A DNA stretch of 54,379 nt from an uncultured Clostridia bacterium (GCA_947624015.1 CANQIA010000013.1:1-54379), one strand, 5' to 3'. Shown: positions 40,245 to 53,890, numbered from the stretch's first letter. Notes: generated by a model from the letters alone, not told the origin. A program made the numbers and translations.

Positions 40245-41623
40245 TTGTTTTGAATAACAGACTGGTTTTGTTTATTGTAATAATAGGAATACTTCTGGGT
40301 CTTGGCTGCGGAAGTATGGGTCCTTTGGCTGCTCTGGGCGCAATAGCTGTTGTTACCGCCGTTGCCATGATGATATTCAATTATGACGTAGCGGTGTTCT
40401 TTCTGGCAGGCTATGGCGTGTTGGATGTGGCTGTAAGAGCCTTTGCAGGAAGCATATCGGGCATATGGGACGAGCTTTTTCTCATAGGTCTTGTTGCTCT
40501 GTGGGGCGTAAAATGGATAAGAAGCAGAAATGAGGATAATTTTAAGGTAACGCCTGTGGATTTCCCTCTTTTCCTCTTTATATCCGTAATGCTGATATGT
40601 CTTATACTCAATTCCACAGATTTTTCGGTAGGCATTGAGGGCTTTAGAGCCATAGTACAGTATATGCTGTGGTACTTTGTTGTAATACAGCTTATAAAGG
40701 GAGAAGGCTCTGCAAGATCCATAACCCTTTGCTTTGTGCTTATAGTAGGTCTGCTGGCGCTTTACGGAGTATACCAGTATGCCGTAGGCGTTGAGATGCC
40801 TGCAGGCTGGGTAGACCAGAATGAGGCAGGGGTAAGGACAAGAGTATTTTCAATATTTACAAGCCCAAATATTTTCGGTTCACTTTTGACTATGGCGATA
40901 CCTATGGCAGTATCCCTTGCCTTTGTGACCAAAAAGACTCTTAGCAGGATATTCTTTTTACTTGTGGCTCTTGTAATGCTGGCAAGCCTTGTGTTTACCT
41001 TCTCAAGAGGCGCATGGATAGGCTTTATGCTGGCGGCAGGCATATATATACTTTTAAAGGACAAGCGGTTGATGATACCGGCGGTCATATTTGCCCTTAT
41101 CGTTGCAGTTGCCGTACCCAGCGTAGGCGACAGAATAGGATATATGCTCAGTCCCGAATATATAGAGTCCTCATTGAGAGGCGGAAGGCTTGTGCGCTGG
41201 CTTACAGGCATTGAAATACTTAAGAACAATTTATTTTTAGGCGTAGGTCTGGGACACTTTGGCGGCGCCGTGGCTATGAACAACGGCATGAAGTACCTTG
41301 TGGGCTATACCTGGACAGACACCTTCTATATGGACAACAATATGCTTAAAATGGCTGTGGAATCGGGACTTTTGGGCTTTAGCGCCTTTGCTGTCCTGCT
41401 TTACAGCGTTATAATAAATTCCTACAGGACAATAAGGCTTGCATCTACCAAGGCTGCCAAGGAGCTTTCCACAGGCATTATGGCAGGTCTGTGCGGAGTC
41501 ATTGCCCATAATTTCTTTGAAAATGTATTTGAGACCCCTATGATGACAAGTCTTTTCTGGGTATTTACGGCAGTCATAATGGGAATATGGTATGAGGAAA
41601 ACAAAAAGAGAAACGAGCTGTAA
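40241..41623 (+). CDS. O-antigen ligase/polymerase family protein (WaaL/Wzy-like)
   Basis: A 460-residue polytopic protein with about eleven helices. The Wzy_C region is recognisable by TFSRGAWIGF (near residue 251) and the large outer loop that follows, ending in GVGLGHFGG. These proteins join undecaprenyl-linked glycans to each other or to an acceptor on the outer face. Start: GTG 40241 overlaps the upstream TGA (GTGA); a TTG at 40250 with GGGG 8 nt upstream is an equally good alternative. Gene order flippase, glycosyltransferases, ligase fits a Wzx/Wzy-type route. Confidence 0.87.
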   Translation: MIVLNNRLVLFIVIIGILLGLGCGSMGPLAALGAIAVVTAVAMMIFNYDVAVFFLAGYGVLDVAVRAFAGSISGIWDELFLIGLVALWGVKWIRSRNEDNFKVTPVDFPLFLFISVMLICLILNSTDFSVGIEGFRAIVQYMLWYFVVIQLIKGEGSARSITLCFVLIVGLLALYGVYQYAVGVEMPAGWVDQNEAGVRTRVFSIFTSPNIFGSLLTMAIPMAVSLAFVTKKTLSRIFFLLVALVMLASLVFTFSRGAWIGFMLAAGIYILLKDKRLMIPAVIFALIVAVAVPSVGDRIGYMLSPEYIESSLRGGRLVRWLTGIEILKNNLFLGVGLGHFGGAVAMNNGMKYLVGYTWTDTFYMDNNMLKMAVESGLLGFSAFAVLLYSVIINSYRTIRLASTKAAKELSTGIMAGLCGVIAHNFFENVFETPMMTSLFWVFTAVIMGIWYEENKKRNEL

Positions 41624-41639
41624 TAAGAGGTGAAAACCT

Positions 41640-42770
41640 ATGATAAATCTGTTGATAGCAGGATACCATGGCTATGGTAACTGCGGCGATGAGGCTATAT
41701 TGCAGGCAATGACCACCAATATAAGAAATATGGCAAAGGATGTCAATATCACAGCCTTAAGCTACCGACCCGATTTTACAAAAACAGAATATGGCATTAG
41801 CTCTGTTCAGCGCTTTAATATACCGCAGGTCATTTATGCTATCAGAAGCAGCGATATTATACTGAGCGGAGGCGGCACCCTTTTGCAAAACGGCACAAGC
41901 ACCCGTTCTCTGCTGTATTACCTCAGTATTATAAAGGCGGCAAAGATATTTAAAAAAAGAGTTATGCTCTATGCCAACGGCATAGGTCCCGTTACAGGCA
42001 GAATAAACAGACGCCTTGTAAAAAGCGTTATAAATACCGTTGATGTCATTACCCTCAGAGAAAAGCTTTCGGAACAGGATCTCAGGAATATAGGCGTTAC
42101 AAATCCAAATGTAACGGTAACGGCAGATCCCGCCTTTAAGCTGGGTTCTATTGACCGTGAAGAAGCCGAAGGACTTCTTGAGTCCGAGGGTATACCGAGG
42201 GACAGACAGAGGGTAGGCATATCCGTAAGAGCCTGGTCAAAGGCTCAGTACGGCGACGACTATGTTGTGAAGATAGCGAAAGTATGCGACGATATAGTCA
42301 AGAGCGGAAAGGATGTTGTGCTTTTGCCCATGGAATTTCCCAAGGATATAGAAATTTCAAAAAGAGTGTGCCGAAGCATGAAGGAGAAGGGCTATATGCT
42401 TGAAAAACGCTATACTCCCGGTCAGATATTGGGTATAGTAGGCTGCTTTGACCTTATGATAAGCATGAGGCTCCATTCTCTTATATTTGCGGCGGTACAG
42501 AATGTGCCTATGGTGGGTATAATATACGATCCCAAGATAGAGTATTATCTTAAGGAACTGGATATGCCGGAGGGCGGAGATGTAAGAAGCGAAAGACTTG
42601 ACAGCAATAAAATATATTCTCAGGTATGCGATATATTTGACAATATGGAAAAATATAAGGCTTGCCTTAAGGCTAAGGCAGATACTATGATAAAAAAGGC
42701 TGATGAAAATGACAGACTTTTGTCAGCGCAGCTCAGCATTATAAGAAATAAAAAGGAGAGTTTGAAATGA
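41640..42770 (+). CDS. csaB: polysaccharide pyruvyl transferase CsaB
   Basis: A 376-residue member of the CsaB family, which transfers pyruvate from phosphoenolpyruvate as a ketal onto wall-polymer sugars. Visible features: LLIAGYHGYGNCGDEAIL at the start, ILSGGGTLLQ near 79, ANGIGP, ADPAF, and the conserved SMRLHSLIFA (near 278). Pyruvylated secondary polymers are the ligand of SLH domains in Bacillus and related genera. No SLH protein is encoded in this window. It follows the ligase gene by 16 nt with AAGAGGTG upstream, and overlaps the next gene by 4 nt. Confidence 0.93.
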   Translation: MINLLIAGYHGYGNCGDEAILQAMTTNIRNMAKDVNITALSYRPDFTKTEYGISSVQRFNIPQVIYAIRSSDIILSGGGTLLQNGTSTRSLLYYLSIIKAAKIFKKRVMLYANGIGPVTGRINRRLVKSVINTVDVITLREKLSEQDLRNIGVTNPNVTVTADPAFKLGSIDREEAEGLLESEGIPRDRQRVGISVRAWSKAQYGDDYVVKIAKVCDDIVKSGKDVVLLPMEFPKDIEISKRVCRSMKEKGYMLEKRYTPGQILGIVGCFDLMISMRLHSLIFAAVQNVPMVGIIYDPKIEYYLKELDMPEGGDVRSERLDSNKIYSQVCDIFDNMEKYKACLKAKADTMIKKADENDRLLSAQLSIIRNKKESLK

Positions 42771-43222
42771 AAAGATTTTTGATCGGCTTTATAAGCGCAG
42801 CGGCAAGCGTTGTGCTTGTAATGGGTACGGCATTTGCGGCAGACGCAGGTTCCGAGGCGGATCCCCTTGTATCCAAGAGCTATGTGGACGACAAGATTAA
42901 TCAGGTAATGAATATGATAGGTACATCTACGGACAACAGCGGCAATGTTGCGGCGGCAGGAAGCTATGTTCCCGTGTCCGTTGCGGTAGGCAAGACCATT
43001 ATAGGCGGAGAGGGTACCGAAATAATACTGCGTGCAGGCAAGGGCGATATTGTAATAAGCGGTAAAGAGGGCATAGTGGACGCTACTACGGGACAGGCTC
43101 TTTACAACGGACACAAAGCCACATTAAATCATATAATGATAGTGCCGAGAAACGACGGCAGAGGCGTAAAGGTAACAGAAGCGGCATGGTTCCTTGTAAA
43201 GGGAAGCTATTCTATAAAATAA
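42767..43222 (+). CDS. small secreted protein of unknown function between csaB and tagA
   Basis: A 151-residue exported protein with a clean signal peptide (cleavage near AFA-AD, residue 24). The mature part starts DPLVSKSYVDDKINQ, then a short linker and a compact beta-rich domain with GTEIILRAGKGDIVIS, YNGHKATLNHIMIVPRNDGRG and VKGSYSIK at the end. I recall similar unannotated proteins in other Clostridia but know no function. The ATG overlaps the csaB stop (ATGA). A role in outer polymer assembly or surface display is a guess from position. Confidence 0.82.
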   Translation: MKRFLIGFISAAASVVLVMGTAFAADAGSEADPLVSKSYVDDKINQVMNMIGTSTDNSGNVAAAGSYVPVSVAVGKTIIGGEGTEIILRAGKGDIVISGKEGIVDATTGQALYNGHKATLNHIMIVPRNDGRGVKVTEAAWFLVKGSYSIK

Positions 43223-43234
43223 AAGGAAAATAAT

Positions 43235-43975
43235 ATGAGTATTTGCAAAATTTTGGGAGTACCCTTTAACAACGTAAGCCCTTCCGAGGCTGTGGATAAA
43301 ATTATAAATATGCTCAACAGCAAGGGAAAGAGTATGGTATTTACCCCTAATCCCGAAATGGTAATGAGGGCAAGGCAGGATAAGGAATTTATGGAGATCC
43401 TTAATTCAAGCACCATGAATATACCCGACGGTATAGGCATAGTATACGCCTCAAGATTTACCAAGGATCCCATTAAGGAAAGGGTAGCGGGATACGACAC
43501 CCTTTTGTCGGTATTTGACAGTATAAAGGATACGGACAAGACCGTGTATTTCTTCGGCGCCGCTCCCGGTATTGCTCAAAGGGCAAAGGCGGCAATAGAA
43601 GAGCGTTTCCCCGGTATAAAAATAGTCGGCTGCGCCGATGGATATTTTGACAGTGAAAAGGAAAAAACTATAATAGCGGATATAAACGAAAAAAAGCCTA
43701 GTCTGCTATTGGTAGGCATAGGCTTTCCCAAGCAGGAAAAGTGGATATACAAAAACATTAAAGACCTTAATATAAAGACGGCGGTGGGAGTAGGCGGATG
43801 CTTTGACGGCTGGTGCGGAAATGTTCCAAGAGCGCCTAAGTTTTTTGTGGATCATGGTCTGGAATGGTTTTACAGACTTATAAAGCAGCCCTACAGAATA
43901 GGCAGAATGATGCAGCTTCCGCTATTTATGCTTACTGTAATAGGGAATAAGCTGACAGGTGGTATGAAGCGATAG
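43235..43975 (+). CDS. tagA: WecG/TagA/CpsF family glycosyltransferase (GT26)
   Basis: A 246-residue membrane-associated enzyme. In Bacillus TagA adds ManNAc to undecaprenyl-PP-GlcNAc, the second sugar of the wall-teichoic and secondary-polymer linkage unit. Conserved parts are TPNPEMVMRAR (near 37), the PDGIGIV motif (near 65), VGIGFPKQEKW and GVGGCFDGWCGNVPRAP. The C-terminal basic-hydrophobic tail should bind the membrane. A TagO homologue is not in the window. It starts 12 nt after the small secreted protein gene. Confidence 0.93.
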   Translation: MSICKILGVPFNNVSPSEAVDKIINMLNSKGKSMVFTPNPEMVMRARQDKEFMEILNSSTMNIPDGIGIVYASRFTKDPIKERVAGYDTLLSVFDSIKDTDKTVYFFGAAPGIAQRAKAAIEERFPGIKIVGCADGYFDSEKEKTIIADINEKKPSLLLVGIGFPKQEKWIYKNIKDLNIKTAVGVGGCFDGWCGNVPRAPKFFVDHGLEWFYRLIKQPYRIGRMMQLPLFMLTVIGNKLTGGMKR

Positions 43976-43998
43976 TTGAACGTCAGGGAGTGTTGGCT

Positions 43999-44940
43999 AT
44001 GAAAAGGTTATTATTTGCGCTTGCGCTTGCAGTATTGCTTACAGGCTGCAATACAGGCGGATATGTTGTAAAAATAGGCAATGACAAAATAAGCCGAGGA
44101 GAATATATGGTATACCTGAAGGAGCAAAAGAAGAACTTCGAGCAGCAGGGCGGTACCGATATATGGCAGGCGGACTTTGACGGAGTAAGCGCCGAGGAGG
44201 TGGCAAAGCAGAATGCGGTCAACTCCATACTTATGGTAAAGACAGCCGTTAAGGAAGCGCCCTCTCTCAATATTGCCATAACCGATGAGGACAAGGCTCT
44301 TATAGAGGAACAGACGGATTCACTTATGTCCGAGTTTACCGCCGAGGAGCTTGGCAGCCTTGAGCTGGACAGAGATAAGATATACTCCATTATGGAGGAG
44401 GGCGTCATACAGCAGAAGGTATACGGCTATGTTACAGACAGCTATGTTGTAAACGAGGAGGAGTTCAGCGAATACCTAAGTCAGTATTATGAGGAAAATA
44501 AATCCATGTTTACGGACTATATAATAAAGGAGATATTTCTTCAGACAGACAACACAGGCAGCGCCAATGCGGACAAGATACATGAGGCATATGACAAGAT
44601 AAGCAAGGGCGCAGACTTTGACAGCGTGCTTGCGGAAACAACGCCAAACGGCAACAAGGAGGCTTTTTTACTGGATCCCAGCCTTTATACGGAAGAAACT
44701 CTTGACAAGATATATGCTCTGAGGAAGGGACAGTGTACTCTTGCGGAGGATACCGACGGATATCATATTTTCAAGGTAATGGATATAAAGGATAAGGGCA
44801 ACGACCTTAAAGAGCAGATAAGAGCAGACTATATAAACGAAAAGAAACAGGAGATATATCAGACCCAGAACGATAGCTGGGCAGGGGATACGGAAGTTGT
44901 AAAAAATGACGATGTTTGGAACGAAATACACATACAATAA
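43999..44940 (+). CDS. PrsA/SurA-like peptidyl-prolyl isomerase lipoprotein
   Basis: A 313-residue lipoprotein with lipobox LLTGC (Cys near residue 16). A SurA-N-like helical domain covers about 20-165 and a parvulin-type rotamase-like domain about 170-265 ([13 protein letters not shown] then [20 protein letters not shown]). Several parvulin active-site positions look unusual, so it may act as chaperone more than isomerase. PrsA-type proteins fold exported proteins between membrane and wall. Start ATG 43999 is preferred: GGGAG sits 8 nt upstream, while the in-frame GTG at 43990 overlaps that site. Confidence 0.82.
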   Translation: MKRLLFALALAVLLTGCNTGGYVVKIGNDKISRGEYMVYLKEQKKNFEQQGGTDIWQADFDGVSAEEVAKQNAVNSILMVKTAVKEAPSLNIAITDEDKALIEEQTDSLMSEFTAEELGSLELDRDKIYSIMEEGVIQQKVYGYVTDSYVVNEEEFSEYLSQYYEENKSMFTDYIIKEIFLQTDNTGSANADKIHEAYDKISKGADFDSVLAETTPNGNKEAFLLDPSLYTEETLDKIYALRKGQCTLAEDTDGYHIFKVMDIKDKGNDLKEQIRADYINEKKQEIYQTQNDSWAGDTEVVKNDDVWNEIHIQ

Positions 44941-44951
44941 GGGAGATAATT

Positions 44952-45794
44952 ATGAAATTCACTAAAATGCATGGCTGCGGAAATGATTATATATATGTAA
45001 ACTGCTTTGAGGAAAAGGTAGACGATCCCTCAGAGGTGGCTAAAAAAATAAGCGACAGACATTTTGGCGTAGGCTCAGACGGGCTTGTGCTTATATGCCC
45101 CAGCGATGTGGCAGATGTAAAAATGAGAATGTTCAATTCCGACGGCTCCGAGGCTGAAATGTGCGGCAACGCTTCAAGATGTGTGGGAAGATATGTATAT
45201 GACAGAAATATCGTAAGGAAAAATCCCATTACACTTGAAACTCTTGCAGGCATAAAGGTAATAGAGATACACGAAAGCCCGGAGGGCAAGGCGGAGCTTA
45301 TGACAGTGGATATGGGCGAGCCTATACTCAAGCCCGATGATATACCTGTAAAGACCGACAAAGAGCCTGTTGTGGATATAAATATAAGCTCCTGCGGCAG
45401 GGATTTTGCTTTTACCTGCGTATCTATGGGAAATCCTCATGCAGTTACATTTATAGACGAGAGCGTAATGGACTTTGATGTTGAAAAATACGGCTCCGTC
45501 GTTGAGGTGGATGAACACTTTCCCAGAAAGACAAATGTGGAATTTGTGGAAACGGTAGACAATACTCATCTCAATATGAGAGTGTGGGAAAGAGGCGCCG
45601 GAGAAACATGGGCATGCGGCACAGGTACCTGCGCCACTGTTGTGGCAGCCAATATAAAGGGCATATGCCCCAGAGTTCCTGTGGCTGTAAAGCTTTTGGG
45701 CGGTACTCTTACAATACACTGGAAGGAAGAGGATAATCATGTCTATATGACAGGTCCCGCTGAATTTATATGTGACGGCGTATGGGGAGAATAA
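44952..45794 (+). CDS. dapF: diaminopimelate epimerase
   Basis: A 280-residue enzyme converting LL- to meso-diaminopimelate for lysine and peptidoglycan. The two catalytic cysteines are visible: Cys71 in MCGNASR and Cys222 in [18 protein letters not shown] at the N-terminus and MGNPHAV in the middle also match. ATG 44952 has GGGAG 7 nt upstream; a reading from 44916 would overlap the preceding gene. The stop overlaps the next ATG (TAATG). Its place at the end of a wall-polymer operon suggests coordination with peptidoglycan synthesis. Confidence 0.97.
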   Translation: MKFTKMHGCGNDYIYVNCFEEKVDDPSEVAKKISDRHFGVGSDGLVLICPSDVADVKMRMFNSDGSEAEMCGNASRCVGRYVYDRNIVRKNPITLETLAGIKVIEIHESPEGKAELMTVDMGEPILKPDDIPVKTDKEPVVDINISSCGRDFAFTCVSMGNPHAVTFIDESVMDFDVEKYGSVVEVDEHFPRKTNVEFVETVDNTHLNMRVWERGAGETWACGTGTCATVVAANIKGICPRVPVAVKLLGGTLTIHWKEEDNHVYMTGPAEFICDGVWGE

Positions 45795-46285
45795 TGAACA
45801 GAAAGCTTTTTTTTAGGATATATGACCGAGCCTACGGTAACGAAAAGCTTGGAAAAGCGGCAGTTTTGCTTACATTATTTTCAAAGTATATATATATGGC
45901 GTTTTACGGACTGGGCTTTTTGATTTTGCTATGCTCAAATATTTTTTATGCGCCAAGGTATATACTCGTACCTTTTGCAGTGCTTGTTGTGAATACAGCG
46001 CTGAGGACTGCGCTTAACAAGCCCCGTCCTTTTGTACGGGAGAATATAGAAGCCCTTGCGCCTCATGAAGAAAATGGATCCTTGCCGAGCAATCATGCGG
46101 CGTCTGCCATGATAATAGCCTTTAGCTGGCTTTGTATAGAGCCTGTCGTAGCGGCTATGCTTATGATATTGGCGCTTTTCACGGGGCTTTCAAGAGTGAT
46201 GACAGGTCTTCACTATCCCTTGGATATATTATGTGGCTGGCTGATCGCCATTATTGGCGGCGTAACGGGATTTTTGCTGTTATAA
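45794..46285 (+). CDS. PAP2 family membrane phosphatase
   Basis: A 163-residue membrane protein with four or five helices and the three PAP2 motifs: NKPRPF (C1), PSNHAAS (C2) and SRVMTGLHYPLDI (C3, catalytic His in GLHYP). Bacterial members such as BcrC dephosphorylate undecaprenyl pyrophosphate, others phosphatidylglycerol phosphate; the short form next to wall genes favours lipid-carrier recycling, which is inferred. The start overlaps the dapF stop, with GGGGAG 4 nt upstream. A bidirectional terminator follows at 46328. Confidence 0.9.
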   Translation: MNRKLFFRIYDRAYGNEKLGKAAVLLTLFSKYIYMAFYGLGFLILLCSNIFYAPRYILVPFAVLVVNTALRTALNKPRPFVRENIEALAPHEENGSLPSNHAASAMIIAFSWLCIEPVVAAMLMILALFTGLSRVMTGLHYPLDILCGWLIAIIGGVTGFLLL

Positions 46286-46327
46286 AAAGAGCCGCCATTT
46301 TTGGCAACTATTCAAATAAATATAAAT

Positions 46328-46359
46328 AAAAGTGGTATTCCATTTGGAATACCACTTTT
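46328..46359. terminator. bidirectional terminator between PAP2 gene and atpC
   Basis: Perfect 14-bp stem AAAAGTGGTATTCC / GGAATACCACTTTT with an ATTT loop, giving a T-run on both strands. It closes both the surface-polymer operon and the atp operon. Confidence 0.93.
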
Positions 46360-46367
46360 TATATGTC

Positions 46368-46766
46368 CTATCCTTTAAGACTTATTCTGACTAAGGCTCT
46401 CTTAAGGGCAAGCTCGGCTCTCATAACATCCACATTGCTGTCTATGTTCTTAAGTCTTGCTTCGGCTCTTTCCTTAGCCTTCTGTGCTCTTACCACATCT
46501 ATCTCGTCGGACCATTCGGCTGCATCGGTCAGTATTGACATACCGTTTTCATTGACCTCTGCAAAGCCCCCTAAAAGCGCAGCCTTTTTATCCTCCTCGC
46601 CCTCGTTTTTAATAGTGAGTACACCGTAGTCCAGTACGGTAACAAGGGGCTGATGTCCATGGAGTATACCTACGTCGCCGCTTGTTGTTCTCATGATGAC
46701 CATATCTACCTCTCCCTCAAACATATGTCTTTCGGGAGTAATAATTTTAAGGGATAACTTAGCCAT
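46368..46766 (-). CDS. atpC: F-type ATP synthase epsilon subunit
   Basis: A 132-residue protein of the F1 central stalk. An N-terminal beta sandwich (about 1-85, starting LSLKIITPERHMFEGEVDMV, with GDVGILHGHQPLV) is followed by the two-helix C-terminal hairpin (about 88-132) that can inhibit ATP hydrolysis. Last gene of the atp operon, 14 nt after atpD, with AAGGAGG upstream. Confidence 0.97.
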   Translation of the reverse strand: MAKLSLKIITPERHMFEGEVDMVIMRTTSGDVGILHGHQPLVTVLDYGVLTIKNEGEEDKKAALLGGFAEVNENGMSILTDAAEWSDEIDVVRAQKAKERAEARLKNIDSNVDVMRAELALKRALVRISLKG

Positions 46767-46780
46767 AATATCCCTCCTTA

Positions 46781-49055
<2,275 letters not shown>

Positions 49056-49071
49056 AATATCACCTCTCTAT

Positions 49072-51130
<2,059 letters not shown>

Positions 51131-51143
<13 letters not shown>

Positions 51144-51649
51144 TCAACACCCTCCAAATCAGATATAGTATCATCAACAAGCTTGTTCTGTTCCTCCTCG
51201 GTCATATTGGCTGCAATGAATTTGCCCGAAACCATGGTGGAAACCTCAATGATCTGCTTCTTGATCTCGTCCTTTGCTTTTTCTTCCTCTCTTTTTATAT
51301 CGGTCATGGCTCTGTTGTGTATATTATCCGCCTCTGTTTTTGCCTCGGCGATTATAAGCTGGCTGTTTTTGTTAGCCTGTGATCTTGCCTCGTCAAGTAT
51401 CTGTATCCTTTCGGCGTCAATATTCTTTAATTTGTTTTCGTACTCAGCCTTTAAGGCGTTTGCCTCTGAAAGCCTTGCCTCGGCAGAATCTATCTGTTCG
51501 GCTATCCTTTCCTTTCTCGCATTTACGAAATTGAGAACAGGCTTATACAAAAGCTTTGACAGTGCAAAACAGAGTACGCATGTATTAATAAGCTGAATAG
51601 CAACCAGTACAAGGGTATGCTGATCCAGTATTATAACATAGCCTTCCAA
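51131..51649 (-). CDS. atpF: F-type ATP synthase b subunit
   Basis: A 172-residue peripheral-stalk subunit: one membrane helix (about 12-33), then a long charged coiled coil (about 40-155) rich in Glu, Lys and Ala. The start is TTG at 51649, shown by AGGAGG 7 nt upstream; no ATG is available at the N-terminus. Confidence 0.96.
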
Positions 51650-51687
51650 TTTGCTGCCTCCTTTCGGTAAAATTATAAATTATCCTA

Positions 51688-51981
<294 letters not shown>

Positions 51982-52002
51982 TTAAGTTAACGGGACAAGC
52001 GC

Positions 52003-52776
52003 CTAATCGGCTATCTTATCCTTAATAAATGTCATTGACAGCATAACGAAAATTACTGTCTGGATACAACCGGCAAATACGTCAAAGTATAAATGCAAGG
52101 CGGCAGGCACACCGATATTGAATATCTTGAGTATGCTCGGCAGATTGCCCAAAGCCATATATACCATGCCCATTATTATCATACCGCCCAATATATTGCC
52201 GAATAGACGGAAGCTCAGTGATATAGGCGTTGCCAGTTCGCTTATGATATTGATGGGCAAAAGGACCGGTATAGGCTCAAGATAGCCCTTGAAATAACTT
52301 CCTTTGCCTGTCCATATACCCATAAAATGAATCAAAATGAATGTGGTCAGGGTTATTGCAGCCGTTGTGCAAAGATCCGCCGTAGGCGGTCTGAAGCCAA
52401 GCAAACCGCTTAAGTTGCTGACAAGTATAAGGGCAAATACGCCGAAGAACCAATTGCCGAAATAAGCATATTTCTCGGTCATGGCAGACTTTACAAAGCT
52501 GTCCATAAACTCTATTATAAGCTCTATGACATTTTGAGAGCCTTCGGGCTTGTACTTATAGTTTTTCATTTTAATTCTGAATATGAGAGCAATAAGTATG
52601 AGTGCAGCCATTATTATCCAGGTGTTGACCACAGTTTCCGATATCCAGACCTCTATCCCGCCTATATGCAGCTTTTCTATAATACGGGATTCTACATCCA
52701 GATCGGAAGAGGGGTCAGTGTTCCACCCGATAAGATGACCCACAAGACTTTTGACCTCTAATAAATGAAGTCCCAA
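52003..52776 (-). CDS. atpB: F-type ATP synthase a subunit
   Basis: A 257-residue membrane stator subunit with five or six helices. The essential Arg is in SLSFRLFGN (near residue 188), and the last helices show the usual P-A-A-L-H-L-Y-F-D segment. Together with c it forms the ion path. Start: TTG 52776 follows AGGAGG by 10 nt; an ATG at 52797 would add seven residues but has no ribosome site and would place the AGGAGG inside the gene. Confidence 0.95.
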   Translation of the reverse strand: MGLHLLEVKSLVGHLIGWNTDPSSDLDVESRIIEKLHIGGIEVWISETVVNTWIIMAALILIALIFRIKMKNYKYKPEGSQNVIELIIEFMDSFVKSAMTEKYAYFGNWFFGVFALILVSNLSGLLGFRPPTADLCTTAAITLTTFILIHFMGIWTGKGSYFKGYLEPIPVLLPINIISELATPISLSFRLFGNILGGMIIMGMVYMALGNLPSILKIFNIGVPAALHLYFDVFAGCIQTVIFVMLSMTFIKDKIAD

Positions 52777-52814
52777 AGCAGCTTTTCCTCCTTTCATCAA
52801 AAATGAATGCAGCG

Positions 52815-53189
52815 TTATTGCTGCTTATTGAATATAAAATTGTAAATATATACTGCAGGCTGTACCAATATCAGCCCTACAATCACGCCTATGGGGTGCG
52901 CCCCCAGTATTATTGCAAGCACCGCTATCACAAGAGTACCCATATATCTTAGCATATAGTGAGCCTGAGATACTCTGCTTGCGGTCTCCTTGTCCATATC
53001 TGCGGTCTTGTTAAGGGTACCGGTAAGGAATAAGACACGCCCTATGGACAGAAGCGTACCCACTGCCATTCCCGCAAACCATGCCGCTTTATTGTCTGCT
53101 ATAAACAGACCTATCCCAAATATTATCACTGCCATTACGGCTACTGTTATTATAAGTCCGTTTCTTGTCTTTATCACATCAGAAGTCAT
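52815..53189 (-). CDS. atpI: ATP synthase I-like membrane protein
   Basis: A 124-residue protein with four hydrophobic helices (about 10-28, 33-52, 78-95 and 98-117), matching the ATP synthase subunit I family that precedes atpB in many Bacillota. Such proteins help c-ring assembly or bring Mg2+ to the complex; which applies here is unknown. ATG 53189 has GAGG 9 nt upstream and overlaps atpZ by 11 nt; a longer reading starting at 53231 lacks a site. Confidence 0.82.
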   Translation of the reverse strand: MTSDVIKTRNGLIITVAVMAVIIFGIGLFIADNKAAWFAGMAVGTLLSIGRVLFLTGTLNKTADMDKETASRVSQAHYMLRYMGTLVIAVLAIILGAHPIGVIVGLILVQPAVYIYNFIFNKQQ

Positions 53190-53493
53190 TGCTTTCGTCC
53201 TCGTTGTCTTCCTTGTCCGTGTTATTTTCATTTTGAAGTCTGTTCTTAATTTCGTTCATATCTATATAAGAGTCCTTGTCCTTCCAGAAGCTTCTGACTA
53301 AATAGTATATGCTTCTAAAACCTGCCGCTATTCCCAGTATCAGGAATATTATAAGAAGTATCCCACCTGTGTGGAATATATTGTCCAGCCACCTGCCCAG
53401 CAGAAGGCACAGGAATATGGGAACTATCATGGATATTGCCAATTGTGTAAATAAAGCAAGAGCTTTGCTGCTCTCTTTTGTGGTGTCTTTCAT
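53179..53493 (-). CDS. atpZ: AtpZ/AtpI-type ATP synthase accessory protein
   Basis: A 104-residue protein with two membrane helices (about 16-37 and 43-62) carrying the family's Gly-rich pattern (LLLGRWLDN then GIAAGFRSIY) and a highly acidic, Asn/Asp/Glu-rich cytoplasmic tail. First gene of the atp operon. ATG 53493 is preferred with GAGG about 10 nt upstream; a GTG at 53502 would overlap that site. It is preceded by the unusual palindrome-rich leader. Confidence 0.82.
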   Translation of the reverse strand: MKDTTKESSKALALFTQLAISMIVPIFLCLLLGRWLDNIFHTGGILLIIFLILGIAAGFRSIYYLVRSFWKDKDSYIDMNEIKNRLQNENNTDKEDNEDESNDF

Positions 53494-53523
53494 TTGTGTC
53501 ACACCTCTGCTCGGATATAAGTC

Positions 53524-53540
53524 TCCCCTTTCAAGGGGGA
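53524..53540. other. hairpin close to the atpZ ribosome site
   Basis: CCCCTT (53525-53530) pairs with AAGGGG (53533-53538) about 20 nt upstream of the atpZ Shine-Dalgarno. Its TAAGTCTCCC flank repeats that seen at 13278-13287. Confidence 0.55.
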
Positions 53541-53547
53541 TTTGCTG

Positions 53548-53665
53548 CCCGACCTATATGTTTTTGTTAAAATATCTTCGATATTTTAACTGCTATCGCA
53601 GTAATATATCTTCGATAAAAATCGGAGCAAGCTTTATTTCGGCGGGGGATTCGCTACTCAATCTC
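53548..53665. repeat. palindrome array, unit A part I (partly eroded cloverleaf)
   Basis: Contains GTTAAAATATC-TTC-GATATTTTAAC (53566-53590), CTGC-TATC-GCAG (53590-53601) and TATC-TTC-GATA (53607-53617), preceded by TATGTTTTTGT. The partner of that outer arm, present in unit B, is missing and replaced by a degenerate copy of the ATCGGAGCAAGCT element (53621-53633). It aligns with 53810-53890. Confidence 0.7.
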
Positions 53666-53744
53666 AACTTTTTATTTTAAGCCAAGCTTCGCTTGTCTTA
53701 TTCTGCTTACGCAGAGAGGATACTTCGTATCCCAATAAAAAGTT
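53666..53744. repeat. cloverleaf II, copy A (79 nt)
   Basis: Outer stem AACTTTTTATT (53666-53676) / AATAAAAAGTT (53734-53744), perfect 11 bp. Inside: hairpin one 53678-53700 (CAAGC-TTC-GCTTG plus four more pairs beyond a mismatch), hairpin two 53702-53715 (TCTGC-TTAC-GCAGA), hairpin three 53718-53732 (GGATAC-TTC-GTATCC). Same architecture as copy B. Confidence 0.85.
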
Positions 53745-53787
53745 TCGTTAATTTATCCTCGCCGAAAATCGGAGCAAGCTCCATTTT
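53742..53787. repeat. 46-bp direct repeat, copy A
   Basis: Identical over 46 bp to 53980-54025; includes GGAGC/GCTCC and the left arms of the long hairpin. In this copy the right outer arms are absent (the sequence turns to AACTGTTC). Confidence 0.9.
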
Positions 53788-53809
53788 AACTGTTCTTTGC
53801 TCAGCCTCT

Positions 53810-53890
53810 ATGTTTTTGCTGAAATACTTCGTATTTCAATGCTTGCGCATTATGTTTTACCTTCCTTCGGTCGGTAAAACGCAAAAACAT
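53810..53890. repeat. cloverleaf I, copy B (81 nt)
   Basis: Outer stem ATGTTTTTGC (53810-53819) / GCAAAAACAT (53881-53890), perfect 10 bp. Inside: TGAAATAC-TTC-GTATTTCA (53820-53838), ATGC-TTGC-GCAT (53839-53850) and GTTTTACC / GGTAAAAC (53854-53861 with 53873-53880). Confidence 0.85.

Noticed and set aside
53718..53732. loxP-like recombinase half-site (ATACTTCGTAT)
   Set aside because: Resemblance is limited to about ten bases of a palindrome that varies from hairpin to hairpin; no 8-bp asymmetric spacer and no recombinase gene.
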